From NCBI GenBank assembly GCA_902536575.1, contig CACAYA010000008.1, positions 1 to 32,141 of the forward strand: 32,141 bases of DNA, written 5' to 3'. Source of the stretch: an uncultured Pelagibacteraceae bacterium (GTDB lineage Bacteria; Pseudomonadota; Alphaproteobacteria; Pelagibacterales; Pelagibacteraceae). Positions 24,757 through 32,104 of this stretch are shown piece after piece (position 1 is the first letter of the stretch; every line of letters starts with the position of its first letter). The position numbers were made by a program, and so were the translations under genes. Below the pieces are notes generated by a model. It saw only the letters and a program-made list of their open reading frames with translations. It ran no database searches and was not told the origin of the DNA.

Positions 24757-26058
24757 ATGACTAAATTAATAAAAAGAATATCTGCACCAGTTCTTAGTTT
24801 AATATTTTTATTAAACATGAGTAGTGCAGGAATGGCAGAGACAACTGTTTCTGCTGAAGTTCAAGCTATATTCAATTCACTACTATTTTTGATGTGTGGT
24901 TTCATGGTCATGTTCATGGCAGCAGGTTTTGCGATGCTAGAATCTGGCATGGTAACTTCAAAAAGTGTTTCAGTAATTTGTGCAAAGAACATTGGTCTTT
25001 ACTCAATTGCTGGAATTATGTTCTGGTTATTTGGATATAACTTAGCGTATGGAATTCCAGAAGGAGGATATATTGGTACATTTACACCATGGTCAGATGC
25101 AAGTTCAGTTGACACTGGATATGCAGATGGTTCTGACTGGTATTTCCAAATGGTTTTCTGCGCAACAACAGTTTCAATTTGTTCAGGAGCAATGGCTGAA
25201 AGAGTAAAACTTTGGCCGTTCTTTCTATTCGCAGCAATATTAGCAGGAATTATATATCCAATCGTAATGGGTTGGCAGTGGGGTGGAGGCTGGTTAGCAG
25301 AACTTGGCTTCTCAGATTTTGCTGGTTCAACTTTAGTACACTCAACAGGTGGTGCAGCAGCACTAGCTGGGATAATGTTACTAGGTTCACGATCTGGACG
25401 ATTTGACAGTAAAGGTGAAGCAAAAGCGATGAAACCTTTTGCTGCTTCCTCAATTCCATTAGTAACAATAGGTGTATTTATTCTATGGTTGGGTTGGTTT
25501 GGGTTCAATGGTGGATCTCAATTAGCGATTGGAACATTTGATGATGCAGTAGCTGTCTCAGGAATTTTTATCAACACTAATCTTGCTGCTTGCGGTGGTG
25601 TAATGGCTGCAGCAACAATAACAAGATTAATGTATGGTAAAACAGATGTTGTACAAATGTTAAATGGAGCAATTGGTGGATTAGTTGCAGTAACTGCCGA
25701 ACCATTAGCGCCAACACCATTAGCAGCAATTTTTATTGGAGCTATTGGTGGTTTGATTGTTGTTTTTGGAACTAAATTATTATTCAGTTTCAAACTTGAC
25801 GATGTTGTAGGTGCAATTCCAGCCCACATGTTTGCTGGAATATGGGGGACACTTGCTGTACCTCTAACAAACACTGATGCAAATTTTAGTGCACAATTGA
25901 TAGGTGTGCTATCAATTAACATTTTTGTATTCGTGGTGTCATACATTGTTTTCTCAGTTATGAAAGCTACGTTTGGAATTAGATTAAGTAAAGAAGCTGA
26001 ATCTAAAGGAACTGACGTAACCGAAACAGGTGTAATAGCATACGCAATACGAGACTAA
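24757..26058 (+). CDS. amtB: Ammonium transporter AmtB
   Basis: A 433-residue inner-membrane ammonium channel with a signal-like N-terminus (residues 1-27, ending 'GMAE') and eleven membrane helices. The pore twin histidines are His195 in 'FAGSTLVHSTGGAAAL' and His357 in 'DDVVGAIPAHMFAGIWG'; the structural Asp187 is in 'FSDFAG'. All are intact, so it should conduct ammonium or ammonia. A strong Shine-Dalgarno GGAGG precedes it. No glnK (PII) gene is adjacent, in line with the known absence of PII and NtrBC in cultured SAR11, where amtB still responds to nitrogen limitation. The flanking RNA hairpins are candidates for another control layer. Confidence 0.95.
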   Translation: MTKLIKRISAPVLSLIFLLNMSSAGMAETTVSAEVQAIFNSLLFLMCGFMVMFMAAGFAMLESGMVTSKSVSVICAKNIGLYSIAGIMFWLFGYNLAYGIPEGGYIGTFTPWSDASSVDTGYADGSDWYFQMVFCATTVSICSGAMAERVKLWPFFLFAAILAGIIYPIVMGWQWGGGWLAELGFSDFAGSTLVHSTGGAAALAGIMLLGSRSGRFDSKGEAKAMKPFAASSIPLVTIGVFILWLGWFGFNGGSQLAIGTFDDAVAVSGIFINTNLAACGGVMAAATITRLMYGKTDVVQMLNGAIGGLVAVTAEPLAPTPLAAIFIGAIGGLIVVFGTKLLFSFKLDDVVGAIPAHMFAGIWGTLAVPLTNTDANFSAQLIGVLSINIFVFVVSYIVFSVMKATFGIRLSKEAESKGTDVTETGVIAYAIRD

Positions 26059-26149
26059 TTGCATGCAATATAGGGGCTCTTCGATCTCCATGTCGTTATC
26101 TCATTGAAGAGCTCCTAACAAAATTAACAAAATATCTCTCTCTTGTTAG
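26058..26149 (+). other. Structured amtB 3' region: palindrome and two stem-loops
   Basis: Between the amtB stop and its terminator lie three elements. First is a 12-base perfect palindrome, ATTGCATGCAAT (26058-26069). Next is an 11-base-pair stem, AGGGGCTCTTC (26072-26082) with GAAGAGCTCCT (26106-26116), containing one G-U pair and a 23-base loop. Third is a perfect 7-base-pair stem, CTAACAA (26115-26121) with TTGTTAG (26143-26149); it overlaps the end of the previous stem by 2 bases. Together with the terminator this makes a run of stem-loops in 120 bases, unusual for so compact a genome. It could be a 3'-UTR-derived small RNA or a stability element. Confidence 0.55.
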
Positions 26150-26156
26150 TTAATCT

Positions 26157-26180
26157 AAGGCCCCGAAAGGGGCCTTTTTA
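26157..26180 (+). terminator. Strong intrinsic terminator of amtB
   Basis: A perfect 8-base-pair stem, AAGGCCCC (26157-26164) and GGGGCCTT (26169-26176), is closed by a GAAA tetraloop and followed by TTTTTA. The GC-rich stem stands out against the AT-rich background. The T-run is on the plus strand only, so it serves amtB; the convergent bcp gene ends right at its edge. Confidence 0.95.
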
Positions 26181-26648
26181 TTTAATAATTGTTTTTAGTG
26201 TTTCTAAAACTTCTTTAGCATGATCTTTAACTTTCACATTCTTCCAAAACTTTAAAATTTTACCTTTTTTATCAATAAGATAAGTAGATCTAATTGTGCC
26301 CATAAATTCTCGTCCCATGAACTTTTTTTTACCCCAAACTTTATATTTTTTAAGAAGTTTTAATTCTTCGTCAGCTAGTAAATCAAATTTAATCATATAT
26401 TTTTTTCTGAATTTATCATGACTTTCTAAATTATCTTTAGATATACCGTAGACCTCACAACCTAATTTTTTAAAAGTTGAATGCAGTTTATTAAAATCAT
26501 TAGTCTCAATTGTGCAACCAGGTGTGTTATCTTTAGGATAGAAATACAAAACAACATATTTTCCTAACGAGTCTTTTAGTGAGTAGTTTTTTTTAGAAGT
26601 AGATGGTGATGTAAAAGTTGGTGCTGATGAATTAATTTTTAAAGTCAT
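26178..26648 (-). CDS. bcp: Thioredoxin-dependent peroxiredoxin (Bcp/PrxQ)
   Basis: A 156-residue peroxiredoxin. The peroxidatic Cys45 lies in 'FYPKDNTPGCTIETNDF', the family's active site, and 'GISKD' and the Arg-containing 'GTIRSTYLID' are present. It reduces hydrogen peroxide and alkyl peroxides in the cytoplasm. The usual resolving cysteine five residues later (Cys50 in E. coli) is Asn here; the only other cysteine is Cys64, so the enzyme may use Cys64 or a 1-Cys mechanism. Its ATG overlaps the stop of the upstream glycosyltransferase-like gene by two bases (ATGA type), so the two are coupled. Confidence 0.92.
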   Translation of the reverse strand: MTLKINSSAPTFTSPSTSKKNYSLKDSLGKYVVLYFYPKDNTPGCTIETNDFNKLHSTFKKLGCEVYGISKDNLESHDKFRKKYMIKFDLLADEELKLLKKYKVWGKKKFMGREFMGTIRSTYLIDKKGKILKFWKNVKVKDHAKEVLETLKTIIK

Positions 26649-27673
26649 AATTTATTTTTTTCCCACAATTTTTTATAATTTATCAAAGGTGACAAACCAT
26701 AAATAGAGTTAATGTTTGTATAATGAACCGCTATAGCAGGCATTGGACTAATACACAATTCAGATTTATATATATCATGAAATGGTTTTTCAAAAGGATA
26801 ATGTTCTAATTCACAAGCACTAACAAATTTCTTAAAATGTTTATTAACAATCTTTGAGCTTGTTAAAAAAGTACACAACGTCTCATTTACAGAACGCCAA
26901 TGATGTTTATGACCAAGAAAAATATTAGAATTTTCTAACTTATTATATAAATATGGGTAATCAGAGGGACATAAGATTAATTCTTTACCTGTTTGACTAG
27001 ATATTCTTTCATAAGTATAAATCATTTCTTCTATTGCATTTGTTGTATGAATATAATCATCCTCAACAAAATAAACTAAGTCATCACAATCCTTACCCAA
27101 ATGTAATGACTGATTTATATTACTCATATTGGAGATTTGGTTGGTAGTAACCATCCTACCTTCTTGATTAATTTTTTTTATTTTTTTTTTATAGAGTTCA
27201 ATATCTAATTTTATTATTTCACTTTTAAAAAATTGCCTTTTTAAAAGTTTTTTCATTTTTTTGATTATTTTTTCATCTGAGTCATGATCGATAATCGTAA
27301 ATTTTAATCTAATTTTTTTAAATAACTTTTTACTGTTGTTTATTGAGTTGATGATTGAGGCTAGAGTTTTTAGTGAGTAATCTTTTTTAGTTAAATTAAA
27401 AATTCTCTTTTTAGATTGAGATAACATATTAACTGATGCACAAGTTCTGAGAATAATATTTAATGATTTTACTGGTCTAGTCACCTTTATTCTGCCCATC
27501 GGTAACAAAAGAGACTCTTTACCTATTTTCGATAAGTTTTTATTAATACCCTTATTCATTACTGGTAAATGCAAATTTGCTTGATCAATGATTTCAAAAT
27601 CAAGTTTTCTACAGATTTTAATAAAAATTTTTTTTAAAAAATTAGATTTTATGTTTTGATTTTGAAGCTTCAT
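26645..27673 (-). CDS. Putative glycosyltransferase-like protein
   Basis: A 342-residue soluble protein, Lys- and Ile-rich. A segment 'LNIILRTCASVNML' near residue 70, 'LKFTIIDHDSDEKIIKKM' and 'DLVYFVEDDYIHTTNAIEEM' fit a GT-A nucleotide-sugar fold: first strand, second strand and a DxD-like EDD metal motif at about residue 200. The distal part, with 'CPSDYPYLYNK' and 'HHWRSVNETLCTFLTS', probably forms the acceptor side. I cannot name the sugar or acceptor; a surface polysaccharide role is only a guess. It lies directly upstream of bcp, overlapping by 4 bases, and is divergent from a rhodanese gene. Confidence 0.6.
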   Translation of the reverse strand: MKLQNQNIKSNFLKKIFIKICRKLDFEIIDQANLHLPVMNKGINKNLSKIGKESLLLPMGRIKVTRPVKSLNIILRTCASVNMLSQSKKRIFNLTKKDYSLKTLASIINSINNSKKLFKKIRLKFTIIDHDSDEKIIKKMKKLLKRQFFKSEIIKLDIELYKKKIKKINQEGRMVTTNQISNMSNINQSLHLGKDCDDLVYFVEDDYIHTTNAIEEMIYTYERISSQTGKELILCPSDYPYLYNKLENSNIFLGHKHHWRSVNETLCTFLTSSKIVNKHFKKFVSACELEHYPFEKPFHDIYKSELCISPMPAIAVHYTNINSIYGLSPLINYKKLWEKNKL

Positions 27674-27691
27674 AAGTTAAATTATTTTTAT

Positions 27692-28075
27692 ATGTCAATC
27701 TTATCATCTAAAACTCTTGTTGATAATGCTTTAAAAGAGATAAAAACAATTAACACTGAAGAAGCTGTTCAATTATTAGAAGATGATAAATGTAATTTAA
27801 TTGATATAAGAGATGTTCGTGAGTTAGAGAGAGATGGGCGAGTAGAAGGTTCACACCATATACCAAGAGGAATGTTAGAATTCTGGCTAGATCCTGGAAG
27901 TGCATATTTTCAAGAGGGAAAACTTGATCAAGAGAAAGAAATGGTTTTATTTTGTGCTGGTGGGTTAAGATCTGCACTTGCAGCAAAAACATTAAAAGAT
28001 ATGGGATTTAATAAAGTTTCTCATATAGATGGAGGATTTGGGGCCATCAGACAAAGTAAATTTAAAATAGTTTAA
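27692..28075 (+). CDS. Single-domain rhodanese (sulfurtransferase)
   Basis: A 127-residue rhodanese domain. 'NLIDIRDVRELERDGRVEGS' is the conserved CH2A region, and the active-site Cys88 lies in 'LFCAGGLRSALAA' followed by 'HIDGGFGAI'. It should move sulfane sulfur between thiols in the cytoplasm. I start at the ATG at 27692; the longer frame from 27656 runs back into the divergent gene's start region. Its stop overlaps the stop of the convergent isomerase gene (TTAA at 28072-28075). Confidence 0.88.
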   Translation: MSILSSKTLVDNALKEIKTINTEEAVQLLEDDKCNLIDIRDVRELERDGRVEGSHHIPRGMLEFWLDPGSAYFQEGKLDQEKEMVLFCAGGLRSALAAKTLKDMGFNKVSHIDGGFGAIRQSKFKIV

Positions 28076-28650
28076 TTATTTTTAAATTCGTCAAAAGCAT
28101 AATCTAAACGATCTTGTCCCCAAAAAATTTTATTATTAACAACAAATGTTGGGGCCCCAAAAATTTCTTTTTTAAAAGCTTCGTTAGTACATTTTTTTAA
28201 TTCATCTTTAATTTCTTGTTTAGATATTCTTTTAAAAAAATCTTTATAATTGATACTTAAATTTTCTAGTAACTGAATTATATTATTTTCATTAGTTAAA
28301 TCTGTATCATTTTGCCAATATGCATTAAAAAAAGTTTCTAAATATTCGTTTTTTTTATTTTCTTTTACTACCAAATAACCTCTCATAATATAAAGAGAAT
28401 TAATTGGAAATTTCGAATTCCAAATAAAATTGATTTTATTTTTTTTAGCAACCAATTCACAATCATTTTTCATATTTTTTAATTTAATTTTGTTGAAGGC
28501 TGGTGCAGTTATATCAACCAGATTATGTAACCCACCTAACAAAATAGGCTTATAATTGAATTTTATATTTTTAATTTTAATAATATTCTTATAAGCGATA
28601 AATGCGTAGGGGCTTATAAAATCAAAATAAAAATCTATATGACTACTCAT
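28072..28650 (-). CDS. DsbA-fold GST-kappa / 2-hydroxychromene-2-carboxylate isomerase family
   Basis: A 192-residue protein with the family start 'IDFYFDFISPYAFIAY' (residues 4-19), a conserved active-site Ser-Pro, and the C-terminal 'GAPTFVVNNKIFWGQDRLD' that forms the cis-proline loop. No CxxC motif is present, so it is a GSH-dependent isomerase or transferase, not an oxidoreductase. In degraders the family isomerises 2-hydroxychromene-2-carboxylate; here no aromatic pathway is near, so the true substrate is unknown. Its start overlaps the stop of the ABA4-like gene by 8 bases. Confidence 0.88.
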   Translation of the reverse strand: MSSHIDFYFDFISPYAFIAYKNIIKIKNIKFNYKPILLGGLHNLVDITAPAFNKIKLKNMKNDCELVAKKNKINFIWNSKFPINSLYIMRGYLVVKENKKNEYLETFFNAYWQNDTDLTNENNIIQLLENLSINYKDFFKRISKQEIKDELKKCTNEAFKKEIFGAPTFVVNNKIFWGQDRLDYAFDEFKNN

Positions 28651-29116
28651 ACAGACTCACTCTTTTTGCATAAAAAATTCTGATTATCCAATAAACAAAA
28701 ATACCAAAAGGTCCTATCAAATACGTAATTATCAATGGTATCGCAAGTAGAATTTTATTAATTGAAAATTTTTGAGCATCTTTAACGATCCATCCACCGA
28801 CAAATAAATTTATAGCTATGAAATGAGTCCAGAAAATCATTAAATACAATGAGTCCTCAAATAACCTGGATAATTCATTTAAACCTAAATAAAGATTAAA
28901 ATTTCCATCAAAATCATAACCAATTAGGAAGGATTTATATAAAATAAAAATATATATACCGCTTAGTAATACAAATGGGAAAATCGAGGTTATAAAAAAT
29001 CGACATAAATAAGATTGTGGAAAAAAGATTAAAATAAGCCAGAAAGGGATTACTCCTAAATTAATCCACATATAAAGTGTTTCAACAGTAAAATAAGTAA
29101 AAATTTGTTCGATCAT
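28643..29116 (-). CDS. ABA4-like (DUF4281) membrane protein
   Basis: A 157-residue protein with four hydrophobic helices. The C-terminal half, 'HFIAINLFVGGWIVKDAQKF', and the following 'IGPFGIFVYWIIR' carry the conserved pattern of the ABA4-like family, known from plant ABA4, which is needed for neoxanthin formation. Bacterial members have no proven role. In SAR11, which makes retinal and carotenoids, a link with isoprenoid pigment or lipid handling is possible but not shown here; no carotenoid gene is in the window. It is the first gene of a two-gene minus-strand unit and is divergent from recX. Confidence 0.8.
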   Translation of the reverse strand: MIEQIFTYFTVETLYMWINLGVIPFWLILIFFPQSYLCRFFITSIFPFVLLSGIYIFILYKSFLIGYDFDGNFNLYLGLNELSRLFEDSLYLMIFWTHFIAINLFVGGWIVKDAQKFSINKILLAIPLIITYLIGPFGIFVYWIIRIFYAKRVSLYE

Positions 29117-29141
29117 TTAATATATTATATTCAATCTTACG

Positions 29142-29705
29142 ATGATTCCTATAAGAAATAGAAAAAAAACACTTCAGGTCACAGTAGACGAGATGCGAAG
29201 CTTTGCTTTTTCATATGTAGAAAAGTATGCACCTTCTAGGCAACAGCTTAAAACATATTTGTTAAAAAAATACATGAAACTTTCTGCAACAGACTCGAGA
29301 AAAAAAGATGTTAATAAATTAATTGATATTGTTTTGTCTGACTTAGAAAAAAATAAATTTATAAATGATCAATTTTACTCCGAGAGTAAAGCAAAAAGTA
29401 TGGTTCAAAGAGGATATTCACTGAACAAAATTAGAAATTACTTAATGGGAAAAGGAATAAATCAAGAGTTTATTAAAGATACAGTAAATAAGATTAGAGA
29501 AGATAACAGCGATCAAGACTTCTTTTCAGCGATTAAAATTTGTAAAAAAAAAAGAATAGGACCAGCAAGAGCTGAAGATAATAGAACTTTATTTTACAAA
29601 AAAGACATATCATTGTTAGCAAGAAATGGTTTTGATTTTGAAACCTCAAAAAAAGTTATGGATATTGAGAAAGATGAGTTTTTAAAAATTATAAATTTAC
29701 TTTAA
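29142..29705 (+). CDS. recX: RecX-family regulator of RecA
   Basis: A 187-residue helical protein. Three-helix RecX repeats are recognisable: 'FAFSYVEKYAPSRQQLKTYL', 'LEKNKFINDQFYSESKAKSM' and the diagnostic 'RGYSLNKIRNYLMGKGINQE'. Members cap and destabilise RecA filaments and so dampen recombination and SOS responses. recA is not adjacent. The 3' end overlaps by 9 bases the convergent 47-residue membrane protein gene. The assignment rests on these repeat patterns; the sequence is divergent and Lys-rich. Confidence 0.82.
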   Translation: MIPIRNRKKTLQVTVDEMRSFAFSYVEKYAPSRQQLKTYLLKKYMKLSATDSRKKDVNKLIDIVLSDLEKNKFINDQFYSESKAKSMVQRGYSLNKIRNYLMGKGINQEFIKDTVNKIREDNSDQDFFSAIKICKKKRIGPARAEDNRTLFYKKDISLLARNGFDFETSKKVMDIEKDEFLKIINLL

Positions 29706-29840
29706 ATTTTTTTTATCTTCTTCTTCTAAAAGACGATTAATTTTATTCCTAATATAATTTTTCACGTATACAAAAACTAATAAACCAAAAATAGAAACTG
29801 ACACCATTATTATTAATATAATTTTTAGTTGATCATCCAT
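29697..29840 (-). CDS. Small single-helix membrane protein (47 residues)
   Basis: A short ORF reading 'MDDQLKIILIIMVSVSIFG' and on through a membrane helix of about 20 residues, then a charged tail 'NYIRNKINRLLEEEDKKNLK'. Its start codon overlaps the stop of the CysQ-like gene by one base (TAATG), a typical coupled arrangement, and its 3' end overlaps recX by 9 bases. The short acidic N-terminus, one helix and basic/acidic tail suggest an inner-membrane protein with the tail in the cytoplasm. Function unknown. Confidence 0.65.
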   Translation of the reverse strand: MDDQLKIILIIMVSVSIFGLLVFVYVKNYIRNKINRLLEEEDKKNLK

Positions 29841-30604
29841 TATATTATAGTTTTACTTTTTAATATAAGACTTGTATTTATTAAATCAGGTTTACCATAT
29901 AAAATTTCATTACCATTAAAATCAGTAATTTCTCCTCCTGCATGACTTAAAATTGCATGACCGGCCGCAATATCCCATTCATAGGCTCTTGGCTCTGCCA
30001 CATAACCATCGTATTCACCTGTTGCAACCACACAAAATTTGAGAGAACTTTTCATTCTAATATATTCCTTCACTCCTAATTCATCATATATTTTTTGTAT
30101 CTCAGGTTTAATTTTATTTGAGTAAGATATAAACTTAATAGGTCCATTATTTTTTATTATTGAATTACTTAGATTTGATGTCTTTCCATTACAAAGCTCA
30201 TAAGCATTACCTTCTCCATAAGAGTAAAACATTCTCTTTTTAGCAGGCGCATTAATTAAACCTGCCACCGGTTTATTGTCTATTATTAATCCAGCATTAA
30301 TTGTAAATTCTTCTAAATTATTTATATAATCATACGTTCCATCAATTGGATCTATGAGCCAAAAATTTTTTAAATTTGATTTGTTTTTATTCTCTAAACT
30401 TTCCTCAGAAATGATCGGAATTTCAGGAGTTATTTTAGAAATTTTTTTTGAAATAAGATTATTTACTTCTAAATCACCATTGCTGACAGGTGTGTTGTCT
30501 GATTTAATTTTTTTTATTAAGCCTTTTTCTCGCAATTCGATAGCTAAATCTCCAGCAACTAAAAAACATTCAACCAAATCCTCAACTATTTTTCTTAAAT
30601 CCAT
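29840..30604 (-). CDS. CysQ-like 3'(2'),5'-bisphosphate nucleotidase / inositol monophosphatase family
   Basis: A 254-residue magnesium-dependent phosphatase. The metal site is seen as Glu67-Glu68 in 'PIISEESLE', DPIDGT at 85-90, and 'EWDIAAGHAIL' near the C-terminus. 'DNTPVSNGD' close to residue 37 is typical of CysQ. It probably removes the 3'-phosphate from PAP/PAPS or acts on inositol phosphates. I begin at 30604, which falls 4 bases after the upstream DUF3553 stop and gives a family-like start; the longer frame to 30646 runs into that gene. It is followed by a one-base-overlapping small membrane protein gene. Confidence 0.88.
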   Translation of the reverse strand: MDLRKIVEDLVECFLVAGDLAIELREKGLIKKIKSDNTPVSNGDLEVNNLISKKISKITPEIPIISEESLENKNKSNLKNFWLIDPIDGTYDYINNLEEFTINAGLIIDNKPVAGLINAPAKKRMFYSYGEGNAYELCNGKTSNLSNSIIKNNGPIKFISYSNKIKPEIQKIYDELGVKEYIRMKSSLKFCVVATGEYDGYVAEPRAYEWDIAAGHAILSHAGGEITDFNGNEILYGKPDLINTSLILKSKTII

Positions 30605-30608
30605 TTTA

Positions 30609-30779
30609 TTATTTACATAACTTTCTAAGTTCGATATTTTTTGCATTAATTACTCTCTTTCCAACATTTTCAAAATTTACAGTCACTTTTTCATTTATTA
30701 TTGATTGCACCTGTCCTATACCCCATTCTTTGTTGTTTGGATTAGTGACTTTGTCACCTGGTTCATAATCTAAAATCAT
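30609..30779 (-). CDS. DUF3553-family small protein (56 residues)
   Basis: A short ORF beginning '[20 protein letters not shown]' and continuing '[20 protein letters not shown]' then '[12 protein letters not shown]'. This matches the alphaproteobacterial DUF3553 pattern (PGD-V-P...WG-GQVQS-I...VTVNFE-AGK--I), an SH3/tudor-like beta barrel of the kind found next to or fused with UvrD-type helicases. The first gene of a minus-strand unit with the CysQ-like gene, whose ATG follows its stop by 4 bases. Binding to nucleic acid or protein is likely by fold, but the role is unknown. Confidence 0.85.
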   Translation of the reverse strand: MILDYEPGDKVTNPNNKEWGIGQVQSIINEKVTVNFENVGKRVINAKNIELRKLCK

Positions 30780-30820
30780 TTAATTTAACTTATATTGTAA
30801 ATCAGTATAAATACCACCTT

Positions 30821-31939
30821 ATGAAAGAAGAATTAAACTCTTTAGGTTTTAACAAAAAACCATCAGATACTACAGTAGTTGTAGCTATGTCTGGCGGCGT
30901 AGATTCTTCCACCGTTGCAGGTATGATGAAAAAAGAGGGTTATAAAGTTATAGGTATTACATTAAAATTATACGATGATGGTAAGGAAGTGGCAGCTTCT
31001 AAACAATGTTGTTCTGGTCAAGATATTATGGATGCAAAACGTGTGGCCCATAAATTAGATATTGAACATAAAATTTTATATTATCAGGATAAATTTAAAC
31101 AAGGAGTAATAGATAATTTTGTTGAGAGTTATTTAAAAGGTGAAACACCTATTCCTTGTGTGCAATGTAATCAAACCGTAAAATTTAAAGATTTATTTGA
31201 GGTATCAAAAGACCTTAATGCTGACGCATTAGTAACAGGTCACTATGTAAAAAGTATTACAGAAAGAAATACAACGAACATGTATAGAGCAGTTGATAAA
31301 AACAGAGATCAAAGCTATTTTTTATTTAACACGACTAGAGATCAATTAGATTATTTAAGATTTCCCCTAGGTGGAATGTTGAAAGATAAAACTAGAGAGA
31401 TAGCAAAGAACCTAGACTTGAATGTTGCTGATAAACCGGACAGTCAAGATATTTGTTTTGTTCCAAATGGAGATTATGCATCAGTCATACGAAAATTTAG
31501 ACCCGACTCTTTTCAAAAAGGAAATATCAAGAATTTAAATGGTGAGGTCATAGGAGTGCATGATGGAATTATTAATTTTACAATTGGTCAACGAAAAGGA
31601 ATAAAGATTTCAGATATAGAGCCCCTTTATGTGCTTAAGATTAATTCTGATAAAAATGAAATTATTGTTGGACCAAAAGAGAAATTAGGAAAAAAAACAA
31701 TTTCTTTAAAAGATATAAATTTATTAGCACCAAATAATGAATTAGAAAAAAAAATTTTTGTGAAAGTGCGGTCAACTGGCGATTTATTAGAAGCAAATGT
31801 TCTTTTAAATAAAAATAAAACAGGGATTGTTAATCTTAGCTTGCCAGAGGATGGTATTTCACCAGGACAAGCTTGTGTTTTTTATAACAAAGATCAATTT
31901 GGGTATAAAGTTCTTGGTGGCGGGTGGATCAAAGAATAG
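30821..31939 (+). CDS. mnmA: tRNA-specific 2-thiouridylase MnmA
   Basis: A 372-residue enzyme that adds sulfur to position 2 of wobble uridine 34 in tRNAs for Lys, Glu and Gln. The PP-loop SGGVDSS is at 24-30, the nucleophile Cys113 in 'IPCVQCN', and the second catalytic Cys212 in 'DSQDICFVP'. 'GHYVK', 'KDQSYFL'-type (here 'NRDQSYFLF') and 'FTIGQRKGI' are typical. The C-terminal domain ends '[12 protein letters not shown]'. All key residues are present and the length is normal. It stands alone on the plus strand, divergent from the DUF3553 unit with 41 bases between starts. Confidence 0.95.
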   Translation: MKEELNSLGFNKKPSDTTVVVAMSGGVDSSTVAGMMKKEGYKVIGITLKLYDDGKEVAASKQCCSGQDIMDAKRVAHKLDIEHKILYYQDKFKQGVIDNFVESYLKGETPIPCVQCNQTVKFKDLFEVSKDLNADALVTGHYVKSITERNTTNMYRAVDKNRDQSYFLFNTTRDQLDYLRFPLGGMLKDKTREIAKNLDLNVADKPDSQDICFVPNGDYASVIRKFRPDSFQKGNIKNLNGEVIGVHDGIINFTIGQRKGIKISDIEPLYVLKINSDKNEIIVGPKEKLGKKTISLKDINLLAPNNELEKKIFVKVRSTGDLLEANVLLNKNKTGIVNLSLPEDGISPGQACVFYNKDQFGYKVLGGGWIKE

Positions 31940-31947
31940 AAGCCTGT

Positions 31948-32031
31948 TTATTTCTTTTTATTTTTTCTTTTAGCTCTTCTTTTTTTTGAGCCTTGTTTTC
32001 TTCGACCTCTATGTTTTTTTGGGTAACTCAT
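31948..32031 (-). CDS. Tiny, extremely basic protein (27 residues)
   Basis: An ORF encoding 'MSYPKKHRGRRKQGSKK' and then ten more residues 'RRAKRKNKKK'. Seventeen of 27 residues are Lys or Arg and none is acidic. It lies between convergent mnmA (8 bases away) and a divergent partial gene. Such composition is typical of ribosome-associated or nucleic-acid-binding peptides such as the small ribosomal proteins bL36/THX/COX24-like, but I recognise no specific family. In AT-rich DNA, Lys codons (AAA) arise easily, yet the Arg, Gly and His codons here, set between ATG and TAA, favour a real gene. Confidence 0.5.
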   Translation of the reverse strand: MSYPKKHRGRRKQGSKKRRAKRKNKKK

Positions 32032-32104
32032 TCAATCCTATTTTAATTATATTGACGTTTTTCATGGGATATAGCATTGTCCTTTAAACATATCAAATTT
32101 TATT

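Noticed and set aside
24999..25946. Long minus-strand and alternative-frame ORFs inside amtB (169, 142 and 72 codons)
   Set aside because: They are antisense to a well-supported transporter and arise from its codon bias; no motifs, starts or ribosome sites support them.
26063..26107. 14-codon ORF within the amtB 3' region
   Set aside because: Very short, without a ribosome site, and better explained by the stem-loops covering the same bases.
30354..30620. 88-codon plus-strand ORF opposite the CysQ-like gene
   Set aside because: Antisense to the catalytic domain of a recognised family; no independent support.
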